Source of the DNA: Chitinimonas arctica
GTDB taxonomy: Bacteria > Pseudomonadota > Gammaproteobacteria > Burkholderiales > Chitinimonadaceae
Length of the DNA: 64,000 nt
Assembly: GCF_007431345.1 (NCBI RefSeq)
Contig: NZ_CP041730.1
Span: 2,542,001 to 2,606,000, forward strand
Direction of reading: 5' to 3'
Shown: piece after piece, positions 1 to 7,965 of the stretch
Layout of the letters: each line of letters opens with the position of its first letter
How positions within the stretch are numbered: position 1 is the first letter of the stretch
Translations under genes and position numbers: made by a program
The notes under the pieces: model-generated
The model's database searches: none
Told to the model about the DNA's origin: nothing
The model's input: only the letters and a program-made list of their open reading frames with translations

Positions 1-291
1 TTGCGTAGCTGTGGTACCCGAAACCCCTTCGGCGGCGAGCCCGCCGCAATCCCCCTGTTGTCGGCCGAAGCGCTGCTGGCGGCCAAGCCGGACGCCGTGG
101 TGGCATTGGCCGAGGCCAGCACCGCGCAGCAATGGTTCGCCCGTTGGCGTGGACTGCCGTTCCGGCCCGCCTACCTGGCGGTCGAGCCGGACAGCCTGGG
201 GCGCCCCGGCCTGCGTGTGCTGCCGGCCGCCGTCGCCCTGTGCAAGCGGCTCGATGCGCTGCGACGGGCCACGCCGACCAAAATCGACTAG
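1..291 (+). CDS. Cobalamin-binding periplasmic protein (BtuF-like), C-terminal fragment
   Basis: This is the 3' end of a gene that enters from the left edge, so its start is not in the window. The visible 96 residues resemble the last lobe of BtuF/FecB-type substrate-binding proteins: a SAEALLAAKPDAVVA stretch, then a tail with RPGLRVLPAAVALCKRLDAL, close to the RPGPRLLDGA-type ending of cobalamin-binding proteins. Such proteins hand vitamin B12 or a metal chelate to an ABC importer in the inner membrane. No transporter partner is visible because the upstream region is outside the window. The assignment rests on this tail only and another helical-backbone binding protein remains possible. Confidence 0.5.
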   Translation: MRSCGTRNPFGGEPAAIPLLSAEALLAAKPDAVVALAEASTAQQWFARWRGLPFRPAYLAVEPDSLGRPGLRVLPAAVALCKRLDALRRATPTKID

Positions 292-323
292 AATTTGTCG
301 CAACGCCCACAGTGAAGGCCGCC

Positions 324-539
324 ATGGACGCCGATCTCCAATACCTCGAAGACCGAATTACCGCGCTGGCACAGCTATGCCAGCAGTTGCGTACCGAAAA
401 CGTCGCGCTGCGCGAGACCGTCGTTGCCCTGAAGAGCGACAACCGCCGCCTGCTCGACAAGGTGGAAGGCGCCAAGGCGCGTGTCGAGACACTGCTGGGG
501 CAGTTCCCTGCCGAAGCCCTGCCGGAGGATGTCGAATGA
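324..539 (+). CDS. Small coiled-coil protein, TIGR02449/ZapB-like
   Basis: This 71-residue protein is almost wholly a heptad-patterned helix (DLQYLEDRITALAQLCQQL, then LRETVVALKSDNRRLLDKVE) with an acidic end. It matches the small TIGR02449-type proteins found directly upstream of zapA in many beta- and gammaproteobacteria, which are thought to act like ZapB in division. Its stop overlaps the zapA start (ATGA at 536-539), which implies translational coupling. The ATG at 324 is used; an in-frame GTG at 312 is an alternative. The link to cell division is inferred from fold type and position. Confidence 0.7.
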   Translation: MDADLQYLEDRITALAQLCQQLRTENVALRETVVALKSDNRRLLDKVEGAKARVETLLGQFPAEALPEDVE

Positions 540-844
540 GCGAGATCAAACAACTCGACGTAACCATCATGGGCCGCGAGTTCCGCATCGCTTGCCCACC
601 GGAAGAAGAGTTGGCCTTGATGGAAGCGGTTGCGTTCCTGGATCGAAAGATGCGTGAGATTCGCGATAGCGGCAATGTGATGGGTATTGATAAGATTGCC
701 ATCATGGCTGCGTTGAACATTTCGCATGAGTTCATGAACACCCGCGTTACAGGTGGTTTGGATGTTGCCGACTTTAAGCGTAGAATCGGCCGCATGCAGG
801 AAACCATCGACGAGGCGTTCAAGGAACAGCAGCAGTTGTTTTGA
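536..844 (+). CDS. zapA: Cell division protein ZapA
   Basis: The 102-residue product has the ZapA plan: a short beta-rich head with IMGREFRIACPPEEE, the MEAVAFLDRKMREIRD helix, the KIAIMAALNISHEF segment, and a C-terminal coiled coil. ZapA crosslinks FtsZ filaments at the division ring in the cytoplasm. The gene overlaps the preceding small coiled-coil gene by four bases and lies directly before 6S RNA and the 5-formyl-THF cyclo-ligase gene, the order found in many proteobacteria. Length is normal for the family. Codon use just before the stop is more AT-rich than in the neighbours, but nothing suggests damage. Confidence 0.92.
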   Translation: MSEIKQLDVTIMGREFRIACPPEEELALMEAVAFLDRKMREIRDSGNVMGIDKIAIMAALNISHEFMNTRVTGGLDVADFKRRIGRMQETIDEAFKEQQQLF

Positions 845-880
845 ACGTGGCCTCCCGTTTTTCTGCACCGAGTCATAAAG

Positions 881-1057
881 TTTCCCTGCGGCGTTCGTTC
901 CGGCTCAGTATTCTTTGAACCAATATACTGACCTAGCTGCTGGCGTAGCGCGCTTGTTGCGCGCATCCCTCTGACGGATGTGCCTGATAGTGTGTAGCTG
1001 GTGGCGCCTTGAACCTTTGGTTCAAGATATGGGCCGGGACGGCGCCCGCGGGGATCC
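881..1057 (+). ncRNA. ssrS: 6S RNA (RNA polymerase sigma-70 regulator)
   Basis: The region between zapA and the cyclo-ligase gene carries 6S RNA hallmarks. The 5' arm TTTCCCTGCGGCGTTCG can pair with the 3' arm GGCGCCCGCGGGGA to close a long rod. Near the 3' side is CCTTGAACCTTTGGTTCAAG, almost the same as the conserved CCUUGAACC...GGUUCAAG hairpin of E. coli 6S RNA. 6S RNA mimics an open promoter and sequesters sigma-70 holoenzyme in stationary phase. Both ends are estimated from the closing stem and may be off by about 10 bases. A stable CCCGGC-AAA-GCCGGG hairpin at 1104-1118 follows and could aid 3'-end formation. Confidence 0.85.
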
Positions 1058-1146
1058 CCACGCTGCTAAGGGATGTTGCGGGTAATCAGCCCTCAATTCA
1101 CCACCCGGCAAAGCCGGGCGCTTACGGTCCGTGGCAAATGAACCAT

Positions 1147-1212
1147 CCCTTCGCTTTATATAGCCCTACTCCCCCCGCCCTCGCCGCCGCGAGGGAGCCT
1201 CGCTGACGCTCG
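1147..1212. repeat. Dispersed palindromic repeat, copy A
   Basis: This stretch runs CCCTTCGCT, an AT-rich spacer, ACTCCCCCCGCCCTCG, a loop, CCGCGAGGG and then GCCTCGCTGACGCTCG. The CCCTCGC/GCGAGGG arms form a 7-bp hairpin. The same outer blocks recur at 31227-31348, where about 60 extra bases sit inside the hairpin. It looks like a REP- or MITE-like element in the leader of the cyclo-ligase gene. No matching family is recognised. Confidence 0.5.
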
Positions 1213-1228
1213 TAAGCGCGTTAAATCA

Positions 1229-1843
1229 GTGTTTCCCTCTTCCCAGAAGAATACAAGCGACAAAGCGAACCTGCGCCGTGAACTACGCCGGCGGCGGATG
1301 GCCTTGTCCGCTGTCCAGCGCCGCGCCGCTGAAGCGGCCGTTGCCCGCCGCGCCAAGCCTTTGCTCAAACGCGGCCGGCGCATTGCCGCCTATACCGCCG
1401 TGGGTTCCGAATTGTCGCTGGCACCCTTGATTCGCCTGGCGCGGGCCAGGGGCGTCGAGATCTGGCTGCCCTTGGTACCGCGCCGGGGCCGCCGCTTGCG
1501 CTTCGCCCGGCTGGATGACCCAAGCGGCCAGTGGCGAGCCAATCGCTATGGCATCCAGGAGTTCGTCAGCCGCCGCCATATCGGCGCGCAGCGGCTGGAC
1601 CTGGTGCTCTTGCCCTTGCTGGGTTTTGACGAAGAGGGCGGCCGTTTGGGCCAAGGCGGCGGTTATTACGATTGCACCCTGGCTTTTCGTGGCCGGCGGC
1701 GACAATGGAAAAAGCCCCGCCTGATCGGCGTGGCCTTCGCATGCCAAGGGCTGGCGCGCCTGCCGCGCGAACCCCACGATGTGCTATTGGATGCGATCCT
1801 GACGGAGCAAGGGCTGCGGCGCAGCGCGGCGGCGGCCAGCTGA
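1229..1843 (+). CDS. fau: 5-formyltetrahydrofolate cyclo-ligase
   Basis: The enzyme converts 5-formyl-THF to 5,10-methenyl-THF using ATP. The 204-residue protein has the N-terminal basic helix (LRRELRRRRMAL), the AAYTAVGSELSLAPLI segment, and the nucleotide and folate loop GGRLGQGGGYYDCTLAF. In the common bacterial motif GGGxYDR the Arg is usual; here the residue is Cys, which need not abolish activity because the family varies there. The start is the GTG at 1229; no better in-frame ATG is seen. Position next to 6S RNA is the conserved arrangement. The stop abuts the end of the convergent transporter gene (1844). Confidence 0.9.
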   Translation: MFPSSQKNTSDKANLRRELRRRRMALSAVQRRAAEAAVARRAKPLLKRGRRIAAYTAVGSELSLAPLIRLARARGVEIWLPLVPRRGRRLRFARLDDPSGQWRANRYGIQEFVSRRHIGAQRLDLVLLPLLGFDEEGGRLGQGGGYYDCTLAFRGRRRQWKKPRLIGVAFACQGLARLPREPHDVLLDAILTEQGLRRSAAAAS

Positions 1844-2770
1844 TCAATCGGGTGGGGGCGCCGAGACCGCCAACGGGCAAACTTGCAGAAACAAGCGGGC
1901 GATCTGCGGATACGCCGCTTTCAAGCCCGCTTCCAGCCGAGCCTGCTCGGCTGCCAATTGCTCCACGGTTTCCGCCACCAGCTCCGCCTTGATGGCCACC
2001 AGTACCTGCTCGCCCAATTGCAGGCTGAGCAGTTCCTGCACCCGCCCCACCGCTTGGTCCGCCTCCAGATACCGGCTGATGGCCTCGGTGAGTTCCGGTG
2101 CGGCCCGCCGGCCCAGCAGCAAACCCCTTACCGCCACACCGACCAAAAGCGACAAGGCCAGCAGCAGCAGGCCGATGGCCATGCAACCCAGCGCATCGAA
2201 CAGGGGGTTCTCGCTCAGGATGGACAAACTCACGCTAAAGAGCGCCAAGCCGATCCCGGCCAGGTCGGCCACCGTTTCGCCCAGCAACAGCAGTAATTCG
2301 TGCTGGTGGTTCAGCCGCGCCCAGCGCAGCAGCGGAATACTGCCGCGCAGTCGGCCGATATGGCGAAGACAGCGCCATAGCGCCACCAAGGCGACGACCG
2401 CGCTCAACCACAAGACCCCGATCGCGAGCAATGGCGCTTCCATCTGCTCGGGCTCGCCCAGCTTATGCAGGCCTTCATGCACGACAAACAGGCCGCCCAG
2501 GCTGAAGATGATGATGGCGGCGATATACGACCAGTAATAGATGGCTTTGCCCCAGCCCGGCGGGTAGTCGAGCGAAGGCAGCGGCTTGGCCGACTTCAGG
2601 CCCCAAGCCAGCAATCCCTGGTTACAGCAGTCGGCGAATGAATGCACGGCCTGGGCCAGTACGGTACCCGAACCGGTGTAGACGGCGGCGGCAAGCTTGG
2701 CGATGGCGATCAGGAAATTGGCCGCCAAGACATGGCGTATCAATTTGTGCGAGTCGGCTTGAGCGGACAT
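1844..2770 (-). CDS. Cation diffusion facilitator (CDF) family transporter
   Basis: The 308-residue inner-membrane protein starts with a helix carrying VHSFADCCNQ, the CDF metal-site motif (HSxxD). It has about six hydrophobic segments and a cytoplasmic C-terminal domain of roughly 80 residues. The second metal-site helix reads GETVADLAG, so the usual His of HxxxD is Glu, placing it with CDF branches of altered metal choice (Zn, Fe or Mn cannot be told apart). CDF proteins export divalent metals in exchange for protons. The gene converges on the cyclo-ligase gene with no gap. Confidence 0.85.
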   Translation of the reverse strand: MSAQADSHKLIRHVLAANFLIAIAKLAAAVYTGSGTVLAQAVHSFADCCNQGLLAWGLKSAKPLPSLDYPPGWGKAIYYWSYIAAIIIFSLGGLFVVHEGLHKLGEPEQMEAPLLAIGVLWLSAVVALVALWRCLRHIGRLRGSIPLLRWARLNHQHELLLLLGETVADLAGIGLALFSVSLSILSENPLFDALGCMAIGLLLLALSLLVGVAVRGLLLGRRAAPELTEAISRYLEADQAVGRVQELLSLQLGEQVLVAIKAELVAETVEQLAAEQARLEAGLKAAYPQIARLFLQVCPLAVSAPPPD

Positions 2771-3041
2771 GGGCTCCTCCGCCTGTGAGTCTAGTGCTTT
2801 TCCCCGCGTGGCGTGGGGTAGCGCGGAAAAAGTCTCTCCGACACTGCCACATCAGCGGGGCCGGCTTCTGCGCTTGCCCAAAAGCACAATCCAACTGGTC
2901 ATTCCCTTAGCGGCCGCCTGTTAGTGCGCTAACGACCACGCATCAACGCTCGCCGATTGCGGGCTATTTATATTGATATCCAGTACTTCCAAGGTTCGCG
3001 GCCAGGTTCCCACGCCTGCTACACTGGCGCGCGTTGAATCC

Positions 3042-3526
3042 ATGCTGGGGGACAAGCAATTGCGCTATTGGCTGATGAAGGCAGAACCCGACGATGTCAG
3101 TATCGACGACCTGGCCGCCCGGCCCGACCAGACCATAGGCTGGTATGGCGTGCGCAATTACCAGGCGCGCAATTTCATGCGCGACAGCATGCGGCCGGGA
3201 GATGGCGTGCTGTACTACCACTCGGGCTGCGCCGTCCCGGGTGTGGCCGGCCTGGCCGAGGTGTGTTCCACGGCCTATCCCGACCCCACCCAGTTCGATC
3301 CGGACCATCACTATTTCGATCCCAAATCCACCGTCGAGCAGCCGCGCTGGCAGCAGGTGGACGTCAAGTTCATCAAGAAGACCCCCTTCCTCAGCCTGGC
3401 CGCCCTGCGCGCCGAACCGGCGCTGGAGGGTTTGCAGATATTGCAACGGGGCAACCGTCTTTCCATCACGCCGGTACAGCCCGAGCACTGGCGAGCGATA
3501 TTGAAGTTGCTGGGGAGCCTGCATGA
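3042..3526 (+). CDS. EVE-domain protein, 3' end shifted by one base
   Basis: The protein starts LRYWLMKAEPDDVSIDDL and continues with WYGVRNYQARNFMR and VLYYHSGCAVPGVAG, a standard EVE (PUA-like) domain. EVE proteins bind modified bases such as 5-methylcytosine and are often linked to restriction or RNA modification. The domain is complete by about residue 150 (EHWRAILKLL). After that the reading frame has no stop and runs on to 4037 out of frame through the exporter gene. Adding one G to the GGGG run at 3512-3515 would give an ending GEPA-stop whose TGA (3524-3526) overlaps the next ATG as ATGA. The end given here is that restored stop. Confidence 0.8.
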
Positions 3527-4329
3527 GCGTGCTGGTATTCGCCGGCTTCCTGGCCATCGGTGCGACCGCCGGGGTATTGGCCGGCCTGCTGGGCGTAGGC
3601 GGCGGATTGATCATCGTGCCGGCCCTGGTGGCCCTGTTCGAGATCAACCAGATCGGCACCAGCCATGTGCTGCAGATCGCGTTGGGTACTTCGCTGGCCA
3701 GTATCGTCTTTACCTCCATTTCCAGTTTACGCGCCCACCATGGCCGTGGCGCGGTGCAGTGGTCCACCGTCCGCGGCATGGCGGGCGGCCTGGTGCTGGG
3801 GACCTTTGCCGGCTCCTGGCTGGCGGCGCGACTGCCCTCGATCGGCCTGAAATGGTTTTTCGTGGTGTTCGCCTACCTGGTGGCGGCGCAGATGCTGTTC
3901 GGCTACAAACCCAAGCCGACCCGGCAACTTCCGGGTTCGGCCGGCCTATCCGGCGTGGGTGGGCTGATCGGTGGTATTTCGAGCTTTGTCGGTATCGGCG
4001 GCGGTTCGCTATCGGTACCCTTTATGAGCTGGTGTAATGTGCCCATGCAGATGGCGGTCGGCACCTCGGCCGCCCTGGGCCTGCCTATCGCGGTGGCCGG
4101 CCTGGCCGGCTATGCCCTCAACGGTATCGGGGTTCCCGGCCTGCCGAGCGGCAGCATGGGTTTTGTCTATCTACCGGCCTTGCTGGGCATTGCACTGGCC
4201 AGCGTGGTCACCGCTCCTTTTGGTGCCGCACTGGCTCACCGCCTGCCGGTGGCCACCCTGAAGAAATGTTTCGCCGCCTTGCTGCTGCTGATTGCCAGCC
4301 GCATGCTTTTTGGACTTCTGAGCCTATGA
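3523..4329 (+). CDS. TauE/SafE-family sulfite or organosulfur exporter
   Basis: The 268-residue membrane protein has two similar halves, each opening with a glycine-rich helix: AGVLAGLLGVGGGLIIVPAL near the start and SSFVGIGGGSLSVPF at mid-protein. That internal repeat is the mark of the TauE/SafE (DUF81) family, which moves sulfite, sulfoacetate or other anions across the inner membrane. About eight hydrophobic segments are visible. Start overlaps the (restored) EVE stop, and its own stop overlaps the aminopeptidase start, so three genes form a coupled unit. The substrate cannot be read from the sequence. Confidence 0.85.
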   Translation: MSVLVFAGFLAIGATAGVLAGLLGVGGGLIIVPALVALFEINQIGTSHVLQIALGTSLASIVFTSISSLRAHHGRGAVQWSTVRGMAGGLVLGTFAGSWLAARLPSIGLKWFFVVFAYLVAAQMLFGYKPKPTRQLPGSAGLSGVGGLIGGISSFVGIGGGSLSVPFMSWCNVPMQMAVGTSAALGLPIAVAGLAGYALNGIGVPGLPSGSMGFVYLPALLGIALASVVTAPFGAALAHRLPVATLKKCFAALLLLIASRMLFGLLSL

Positions 4330-5288
4330 CCATGACCGAACGAAGCACACTCTACCCCGCCATAGACGTCAATCGCAGCGGCATGCTGCCCTTGGACGCT
4401 GTCCATACGATGTATTGGGAGGAATCGGGCAACCCGAACGGGGTGCCGGTACTGTTTCTGCATGGCGGGCCGGGTTCGGGCGCCAGCCCCAAGCACCGGC
4501 AGTTCTTCGATCCGGACTTCTACCGCATCGTGATCTTCGACCAGCGCGGCGCCGGCCGTTCCACGCCGGTGGGCGAGATGGGCGCCAACACGACCCAGCA
4601 TCTCATCGCCGATATCGAGCTGCTGCGCGAAATGCTGGGCATCTCGCAATGGATGGTGTTCGGCGGCTCCTGGGGCTCGACCCTGGCGCTGGCCTACGGC
4701 GAGGCCCACCCGGAGCGTTGCCTGGCCTTCGTCCTGCGCGGTATTTTCCTGTGCCGCAGCTGGGAAATCGATTGGTTCATGCGCGGCATGCGCCAGTTCT
4801 TTCCGGAAGCCTGGTCGCGTTTCGCCGACTATCTTCCGGCAGATGAGCGCGACGACCTGTTGGGTAACTACCATAAGCGCCTGAACGATGGCGACCGTGC
4901 CGTCCATATGCCGGCTGCCCGCATCTGGAGCGTCTACGAGGGCGAATGCGCCACGCTCTTCCCCGATCCCGCCGTCCAGGCCAATTACGGCAATGACAAT
5001 GTGGCCTTGGGCGTCGGCCGTATCGAAGCGCATTATTTCGTCAACCGCATCTTCCTGCCGGAAAACGCCTTGCTGGCGAATGTGGGCCGGATTTCGCACC
5101 TGCCCATGATCACCATCCAGGGCCGTTACGATGTGCTCTGTCCGCCCTTGTCGGCTTGGGAGCTGCACCAGGCCTGGCCTGGCTCGCAACTGGAAATCGT
5201 CCAGGATGCCGGCCATTCGGCTTGGGAGCCGGGCATTTGCCGCGAGCTGGTGCGCGCCTGCGAAGCCATGAAGTCGCGCCTGGCTTAA
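4326..5288 (+). CDS. pip: Proline iminopeptidase
   Basis: This alpha/beta-hydrolase of 320 residues removes N-terminal proline from peptides in the cytoplasm. Visible features are the oxyanion HGGPGSGAS loop, the DQRGAGRSTP signature, the nucleophile in GGSWGSTLAL, the acid in GRYDVLCPP and the catalytic His in DAGHSAWEP. These are typical of family S33 aminopeptidases. The ATG at 4326 overlaps the exporter stop (ATGA) and is preferred over the longer frame from 4266, which lies inside the upstream gene. Length is normal (about 315 residues). Confidence 0.92.
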   Translation: MTMTERSTLYPAIDVNRSGMLPLDAVHTMYWEESGNPNGVPVLFLHGGPGSGASPKHRQFFDPDFYRIVIFDQRGAGRSTPVGEMGANTTQHLIADIELLREMLGISQWMVFGGSWGSTLALAYGEAHPERCLAFVLRGIFLCRSWEIDWFMRGMRQFFPEAWSRFADYLPADERDDLLGNYHKRLNDGDRAVHMPAARIWSVYEGECATLFPDPAVQANYGNDNVALGVGRIEAHYFVNRIFLPENALLANVGRISHLPMITIQGRYDVLCPPLSAWELHQAWPGSQLEIVQDAGHSAWEPGICRELVRACEAMKSRLA

Positions 5289-5311
5289 AGACATCCGGCC
5301 TGCAGTCCGAC

Positions 5312-5343
5312 AGCGTCATACCGGCGAACGCCGGTATGACGCT
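5312..5343. terminator. Perfect 15-bp palindrome between convergent genes
   Basis: A 15-bp stem with a two-base loop (AGCGTCATACCGGCG / CGCCGGTATGACGCT) lies between pip and the convergent ubiK. Its core resembles the GTCAT-xCCGGCG-type palindromes scattered in many proteobacterial genomes. It lacks a long U-tract, so it may be a REP-like repeat, a bidirectional terminator, or both. Confidence 0.6.
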
Positions 5344-5390
5344 AAAGTTATTTTCCTTACCGGCGAAATCCGCTTTCCCGGCCAGCTTCC

Positions 5391-5660
5391 TTAAAAATCA
5401 TCCTGCGGATTATCGTCCGCCACGGCGATCTTGCGGCTTTCCAAGGCGGCGATCCGCGCTTCCAGGCCGGTAAGCAATTCGCGCGTCTTGGCCAGCACGG
5501 CCTGCTGTACTTCGAATTCCTCGCGCGTCACCAGATCCAGCTTGGCGAAACCGGCGGTCAAAACCGCACGGACATTCTTCTCTATATCGCGGGCCGGGCC
5601 GGCGGCCAGCACCTCGGACAATTTGCCGCTCACTTCGTCGAACAGGCGTTGGGCAAGCAT
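5391..5660 (-). CDS. ubiK: UbiK/BMFP-domain accessory factor for ubiquinone synthesis
   Basis: The 89-residue protein matches the BMFP family (E. coli YqiC/UbiK): an N-terminal amphipathic helix (LFDEVSGKLSEVL), the VRAVLTAGFAKLDLVTREEF core, and a C-terminal coiled coil (LLTGLEARIAALESRK) ending in acidic residues. UbiK binds UbiJ and lipid and assists aerobic ubiquinone biosynthesis. It stands divergent from glnK, which is a frequent arrangement in betaproteobacteria. No ubi genes are adjacent. Confidence 0.87.
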   Translation of the reverse strand: MLAQRLFDEVSGKLSEVLAAGPARDIEKNVRAVLTAGFAKLDLVTREEFEVQQAVLAKTRELLTGLEARIAALESRKIAVADDNPQDDF

Positions 5661-5757
5661 GGGTGACTCCTGGAAGCATCAATTTAATTCCAGCCAGTCT
5701 AACAAATCGCGTCGAGAAGTGCGTCTCGCACCATGGGCAAGCGACTGCGGTACTCGA

Positions 5758-5774
5758 CGCACCAAAGCGGTGCG
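5758..5774. promoter_or_regulatory. Probable NtrC binding site
   Basis: CGCACC-AAAGC-GGTGCG is a perfect dyad that matches the NtrC consensus TGCACC-N5-GGTGCA except at the outer bases. It lies about 65 bases upstream of the -24 element of the glnK promoter, a usual distance for an enhancer. A weaker half-site (GCACC at 5728) lies further upstream. Confidence 0.55.
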
Positions 5775-5836
5775 GTCCGCCAGTCACGGCGTCAGTATAT
5801 CCATGCAAGCTATTGATCCGTAAAGAAATATAAAGA

Positions 5837-5852
5837 TGGCACGACCCATGCT
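5837..5852 (+). promoter_or_regulatory. Sigma-54 (-24/-12) promoter of glnK-amtB
   Basis: TGGCACGACCCATGCT has GG at 5838-5839 and GC at 5850-5851 with exactly ten bases between them, as required for RpoN. Transcription should start near 5863, about 40 bases before glnK. With the upstream NtrC-like dyad this indicates induction under nitrogen limitation. Confidence 0.75.
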
Positions 5853-5901
5853 AATGCTAGTCCCATAGGCAGTTCTCTGGTTCTTACCATTAGGAGCGAA
5901 G

Positions 5902-6240
5902 ATGAAGTTCGTTAGCGCCATCATCAAGCCGTTCAAGCTTGACGAGGTCCGGGAAGCGTTGTCCGCCATTGGCGTGCAAGGCGTGACCGTGACCGAGGTC
6001 AAGGGATTCGGCCGTCAAAAGGGCCACACCGAGCTGTATCGCGGCGCGGAGTATGTGGTTGATTTCCTGCCCAAGGTAAAGCTGGAGATCGCCATCAAGG
6101 ACGATCTGCTGGAGCAGGTGATCGAAGCCATCGAGAAGGCAGCCAATACCGGCAAGATCGGCGACGGCAAGGTCTTTGTCTTCGATCTCGAACAAGTGAT
6201 CCGTATCCGTACCGGCGAAACCGGCGCGGACGCGCTGTAA
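5902..6240 (+). CDS. glnK: Nitrogen regulatory protein P-II (GlnK type)
   Basis: P-II proteins are trimeric sensors of 2-oxoglutarate, ATP and glutamine that control AmtB, NtrB and adenylyltransferase. The 112 residues carry the uridylylation site Tyr51 in the T-loop (ELYRGAEYVVDFLP), the B-loop TGKIGDGKVFVF and the C-loop IRIRTGE. Length is exactly standard. The gene follows a sigma-54 promoter and precedes amtB by 21 bases. That pairing and nitrogen-type promoter mark it as GlnK, the AmtB-gating paralogue, rather than GlnB. Confidence 0.93.
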   Translation: MKFVSAIIKPFKLDEVREALSAIGVQGVTVTEVKGFGRQKGHTELYRGAEYVVDFLPKVKLEIAIKDDLLEQVIEAIEKAANTGKIGDGKVFVFDLEQVIRIRTGETGADAL

Positions 6241-6261
6241 ACCGGTCAGGGAGCAGAGAAC

Positions 6262-7776
6262 ATGAGAAAACTCCTTAGCGCATTGGCTTTGGCCGGCGCC
6301 ATGAGCCTGGGCATCGCCTGGGCCGAAGAAGTCGCGACCCCACCGGCAGCGACCGTGGTTGCCGCGCCGGCCGTTGCCGCGCCGGCCACGGTCGCAGCTC
6401 CGGCTGCCGAAGCGCCATCTGCGGTGGTGGCGCCTGCACCGGCTGCCGCAGCGGGGGCTGCCCCAACCATCAACAAGGGCGACAACGCGTGGTTGTTCGT
6501 GGCCACCGCCTTTGTGATCCTGATGTCCATTCCCGGCCTCGCCCTCTTCTACGGTGGCCTGGTGCGCTCCAAGAACATGCTTAGCCTGCTGATGCAGGTG
6601 TTCGTGGTGTTCTCGCTGATCTCGGTGCTGTGGGTGGTCTACGGCTACAGCGTGGCGTTCACCGAGGGGAATGCCTTCTTCGGCTCGTTCTCCAAGCTGT
6701 TCCTGAAAGGCGTGACGCCCGATTCCATGGCGGCGACCTTCTCCAAGGGCGTAGCGGTCTCGGAGTTCATCTATATCGTGTTCCAGGGCGCCTTCGCCGC
6801 CATTACCTGCGGCCTGATCCTGGGCGCCTTCGCCGAGCGCGCCCGCTTCGCCGCGGTGCTGGCCTTCGTGGTGATCTGGTTCAGCTTCAGCTACCTGCCC
6901 ATGGCGCATATGGTCTGGTACTGGACCGGTCCGGATGCCTATACCTCGCAAGCGGCGGCCGATGCTGCCACCGCGACCGCCGGCTGGCTGTTCCAGAAAG
7001 GCGCGCTCGATTTCGCCGGTGGCACGGTGGTGCATATCAACGCCGCGGTGGCCGGCCTGGTCGGCGCCTACTTCGTCGGCAAGCGGGTGGGCTACGGCAA
7101 GGAGGCCATGACGCCGCATAGCTTGACCATGACCATGATCGGTACCTCGCTACTGTGGTTCGGCTGGTTCGGCTTCAACGCCGGCTCGGCCCTGGAAGCC
7201 AACGGCGTCGCCGCGCTGGCCTTTATCAATACCTGGGTGGCGACCGCCGTCGCGGCCTTGGCCTGGATGACGGTGGAGTGGGCCTGGAAGGGCCGCCCCT
7301 CGATGCTGGGCGCGGCCTCCGGCGCGGTGGCCGGCCTGGTGGCCATAACCCCGGCCTGCGGCTTTGTCGGTATCGGCGGCGCCATGGCTATCGGCGGCCT
7401 GGCCGGCGTGGTCTGTCTGTGGGGCGTGCATGGCCTGAAGCGCCTGCTGGGAGCGGACGATGCGCTGGATGTGTTCGGCGTGCACGGCGTCGGCGGTATC
7501 CTGGGCGCCATCCTGACGGGCGTGTTCGCCTCGCCGGATCTGGGCGGGACCGGCATCTGGGACAATGTGGCCAACAAGGCGGCCGAGGGCTATTCCATCG
7601 CTTCGCAAGTCTGGATCCAGACGCAAGGCGTGTTGGTCACGGTGCTGCTGTCCGCCTGTGTATCCGCTATCGCCTTCAAGCTGGTCGATCTGGTTATCGG
7701 CCTGCGCGTGGCCGAGGACGAAGAGCGCGAAGGTCTGGACCTGACCAGCCACGGTGAAAAGGCATATAACCTATAG
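6262..7776 (+). CDS. amtB: Ammonium transporter AmtB
   Basis: The 504-residue inner-membrane channel conducts ammonia/ammonium. After a signal peptide (about residues 1-21) comes an Ala/Pro/Val-rich periplasmic linker of about 45 residues, longer than in E. coli AmtB. Eleven hydrophobic helices follow. Seen are the LVRSKNMLSLLMQ segment, MAHMVWYWTG, VVHINAAVAGLVG (first pore His) and DVFGVHGVGGILG (second pore His). GlnK encoded just upstream blocks the pore when nitrogen is sufficient. A strong terminator follows at 7823. The low-complexity linker is common in betaproteobacterial homologues and its role is not known. Confidence 0.95.
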   Translation: MRKLLSALALAGAMSLGIAWAEEVATPPAATVVAAPAVAAPATVAAPAAEAPSAVVAPAPAAAAGAAPTINKGDNAWLFVATAFVILMSIPGLALFYGGLVRSKNMLSLLMQVFVVFSLISVLWVVYGYSVAFTEGNAFFGSFSKLFLKGVTPDSMAATFSKGVAVSEFIYIVFQGAFAAITCGLILGAFAERARFAAVLAFVVIWFSFSYLPMAHMVWYWTGPDAYTSQAAADAATATAGWLFQKGALDFAGGTVVHINAAVAGLVGAYFVGKRVGYGKEAMTPHSLTMTMIGTSLLWFGWFGFNAGSALEANGVAALAFINTWVATAVAALAWMTVEWAWKGRPSMLGAASGAVAGLVAITPACGFVGIGGAMAIGGLAGVVCLWGVHGLKRLLGADDALDVFGVHGVGGILGAILTGVFASPDLGGTGIWDNVANKAAEGYSIASQVWIQTQGVLVTVLLSACVSAIAFKLVDLVIGLRVAEDEEREGLDLTSHGEKAYNL

Positions 7777-7822
7777 AGCGCTATGGCAACACGCTGGGAA
7801 GGTCGGAAATCCAGCATCCGCG

Positions 7823-7853
7823 CGGCCCGTCGAAAGACGGGCCGTTTTGCTTT
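7823..7853 (+). terminator. Rho-independent terminator of glnK-amtB
   Basis: A 9-bp stem CGGCCCGTC / GACGGGCCG with a GAAA tetraloop is followed by TTTTGCTTT, 46 bases after the amtB stop. Confidence 0.85.
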
Positions 7854-7910
7854 GAGATAGCCAGTCGAACCGTATAACGCTAAAACACAAAAGGAAGTGT
7901 CTTTGATGTT

Positions 7911-7938
7911 TTGGCACAGGGCCGATTTTCTGTAAAAT
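7911..7938 (+). promoter_or_regulatory. Sigma-70 promoter of the purEK genes
   Basis: TTGGCA (7911-7916) and TAAAAT (7933-7938) are separated by 16 bases and lie 28 bases before the purE ATG. No PurR-type operator is seen. Confidence 0.5.
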
Positions 7939-7965
7939 CCATTTTTTGAAACAGGGGATTACCCG

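Noticed and set aside
1009..1206. 65-codon open frame
   Set aside because: It starts inside the conserved 6S RNA and has no ribosome site.
2973..4037. A true EVE-TauE fusion protein
   Set aside because: The part after residue 160 is in the wrong frame relative to TauE and reads as Arg/Gly-rich nonsense.
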